Below, in pieces: positions 14,430 to 15,674 of a DNA stretch of 15,674 bases. This stretch comes from Phototrophicales bacterium (GTDB lineage Bacteria; Chloroflexota; Anaerolineae; Aggregatilineales; Phototrophicaceae). The notes below the pieces were generated by a model, which was not told where the DNA came from, searched no databases, and saw nothing but the letters and a program-made list of their open reading frames with translations. How positions within the stretch are numbered: position 1 is the stretch's first letter; each line of letters starts with the position of its first letter. The position numbers were made by a program, and so were the translations under genes. Location: positions 1 to 15,674 of the forward strand of contig PGTJ01000027.1 of NCBI GenBank assembly GCA_002794515.1, given 5' to 3'.

Positions 14430-15234
14430 AATTGCACTGGTCACGGGTGGCACAGATGGAATCGGCAAGCAGGTGGCGCTCCGTTTGGCACAAGCGGGCG
14501 CACAGGTGGTGATTATTGGGCGCAATCGGCAAAAAGGGGAGCAAGCTATCGCCGAAATTGGGGCGAATGCCACCTATCATCAAGCCGATTTATCCAAAAT
14601 GCGCGAGGTGGATGCGCTGGCAGATGTCATCCAATCCACCTACCCCAAGCTGGATTGGCTCATCCATAGCGCAGGGGTGATGCTCCCGCGCAAAACCATG
14701 ACCGATGAGGGGTTAGAGATGGTGTTCGCCGTGCAATATTTTGCGCGGTATCGGCTGAATATGCGCCTGATGCCCCACCTGCAAGCCGATGCGCGGGTGA
14801 TTAACATCTCGGCGGGGGGGACAATTCCGCTCCGTTTGCATATCGATAATCTGAATAGCGAAAAATTGTATCATGGTGTGTATACCCTCACCCACGAATC
14901 GGTGGCGAATGATGTGATGACCTTGCGTTTCATGCGCGTGTATCCGCATATCGCCTTTTATGGGTATGGTCCGTTTTATGTGAAGAGCAACCTGTTCACC
15001 GACATGGGGTGGATGTTCAAACTCACCACCAACACCATCGGTCGGCTGATGGCGAGTACACCCCAACGCGCCGCCGATGATGTGATGCGCCTCGCCACAG
15101 GGAATTATGAGGCGGGGTTGTATGCCCGCAATTGCAAGCGCGTCAAGCCAAACAAGCATCGGCGTGATGAAGTGTTGCAAGAGGCGCTCTACACCGCCAC
15201 CGAGGGGTATATCCAACGGGCGCTCAGCTCATAA
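14416..15234 (+). CDS. Short-chain dehydrogenase-like protein with altered active site
   Basis: This 272-residue SDR protein has the nucleotide-binding TGGTDGIG (10-17), the NADP-favouring GRNRQK (35-40), ADLS (57-60) and HSAG (84-87, in place of NNAG). Ser132 (INISAGG) and Tyr156 are in the positions of the catalytic Ser and Tyr, with the long Ser-Tyr spacing of the retinol-dehydrogenase/WWOX-like group. However, the YxxxK lysine is His160 (YTLTH), and the Asn of the catalytic tetrad, usually within VNYLG-type text, is Gln107 (AVQYF). Reaction and substrate are unknown; it may be a weak or non-classical reductase or an NADP(H)-binding regulator. The ATG at 14416 has GAGGTG 7 bp before it and lies inside the preceding gene, implying coupling. 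No terminator follows. Confidence 0.88.
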   Translation: MSANKIALVTGGTDGIGKQVALRLAQAGAQVVIIGRNRQKGEQAIAEIGANATYHQADLSKMREVDALADVIQSTYPKLDWLIHSAGVMLPRKTMTDEGLEMVFAVQYFARYRLNMRLMPHLQADARVINISAGGTIPLRLHIDNLNSEKLYHGVYTLTHESVANDVMTLRFMRVYPHIAFYGYGPFYVKSNLFTDMGWMFKLTTNTIGRLMASTPQRAADDVMRLATGNYEAGLYARNCKRVKPNKHRRDEVLQEALYTATEGYIQRALSS

Positions 15235-15307
15235 CATATCCCGCAGATTGCACATAATCAATAAAGGACGATGTGTCTGGTTCGCCAATGGCTGTCGTAG
15301 CGAGATA

Positions 15308-15674
15308 TCATGGCACACCAAAAATCACGGCAGTGGTGGTGAGCATCACCCCTTCTAGCGCAGATGTCACCCCTGCCCCGCTCAAAAAATGATCCCATGC
15401 CAGCATGACCATCTGTGGCACATCCCGATAGATTGTGCTGACAAATGCGCCTGTGGTCGCCGTTATCTGCACACGCACCAGGGCATTGGGGCTGGTTATG
15501 GCTAAGGTCGCCGTGCCAATATTGCCATTGGCATCGCGCAAAGTCAGCAATATGCCGTTTGGCGTAATATCCACCAACAGGGGATACAACGGACTGGCAA
15601 TGATACGGGCTTGGGTTTGTAATTCATCCAAAAAGACCTGCTCGTTCATCTCTAGGATATGGGTGAATGTGTGC
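15308..15674 (-). CDS. C-terminal part of a probable secreted protein, cut by window edge
   Basis: The minus-strand frame is open from the window edge to a TGA at 15310-15308. An internal ATG at 15649 would give 113 residues but has no good ribosome site, and the residues before it (THILE) read on naturally, so it is more likely a continuation of a longer gene. The protein alternates strands and turns: DELQTQARIIASPLYPL, VDITPNGILLTLRDANGN, ALVRVQITATTGAF, then a helix and a final ALEGVMLTTTAVIFGVP strand. This resembles, in pattern only, repeat-like domains at the end of Chloroflexota lipoproteins and secreted proteins. No catalytic motif is seen. Convergent with the dehydrogenase; the 73 bp between them hold no clear terminator. 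Confidence 0.5.
   Translation of the reverse strand, partial: HTFTHILEMNEQVFLDELQTQARIIASPLYPLLVDITPNGILLTLRDANGNIGTATLAITSPNALVRVQITATTGAFVSTIYRDVPQMVMLAWDHFLSGAGVTSALEGVMLTTTAVIFGVP

Overview
The window most likely comes from the chromosome of a Chloroflexota bacterium (Anaerolineae-like). This is inferred, not proven. The evidence is a membrane input module of the kind that usually sits on Chloroflexota histidine kinases (FPDG, QRQQTKW and INR...IDRR signatures), two Hanks-type Ser/Thr kinases, a menaquinone-pathway MenH, and a cobalamin-type radical SAM enzyme. It is ordinary chromosomal sequence of mixed metabolism and signalling, with one likely imported restriction-modification block. 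No tRNA, rRNA, insertion sequence or CRISPR array was seen.

Layout. 1-1756 (minus): the start of a lipoprotein gene, cut by the window edge, lies downstream of an acyl-CoA synthetase gene. 1757-1922: divergent promoter region. 1923-4639 (plus): a polytopic membrane Ser/Thr kinase, coupled by ATGA to a HemK/PrmC-like methyltransferase. 4724-5428 (plus): a YgjP-type zinc metallopeptidase. 5429-5620: an intergenic region with a perfect 17-bp inverted repeat and promoter-like motifs. 5621-7093 (plus): a B12-binding radical SAM protein. 7161-8637 (plus): a tight three-gene cluster of antitoxin-like protein, PIN toxin and MenH, with both junctions ATGA. 8756-9130 (plus): a small two-helix membrane protein behind a promoter flanked by two palindromes. 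9131-11264 (minus): an acetylpolyamine amidohydrolase/HDAC-type deacetylase, overlapping by 11 bp a Ser/Thr kinase with a membrane anchor at its extreme C-terminus. 11443-13784 (minus): a PD-(D/E)XK restriction enzyme and a TSPPY-type DNA methyltransferase, AT-richer than the surroundings. 13995-15234 (plus): a small protein possibly of SpoIIAA/STAS type, overlapping a short-chain dehydrogenase with altered active-site residues. 15308-15674 (minus): the C-terminal part of a probable secreted protein.

The kinase-methyltransferase and deacetylase-kinase pairs are the best candidates for linked signalling modules. The toxin-antitoxin pair appears to act as the leader of a housekeeping quinone gene. 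At nucleotide scale, GGCC was not found at all by eye and CCGG only five times, although GCGC and CGCG are common. This suggests long-term restriction pressure on the genome. Several plus-strand genes share a perfect extended -10 element (TGATATAAT or TGYTACAAT) with no good -35 box.
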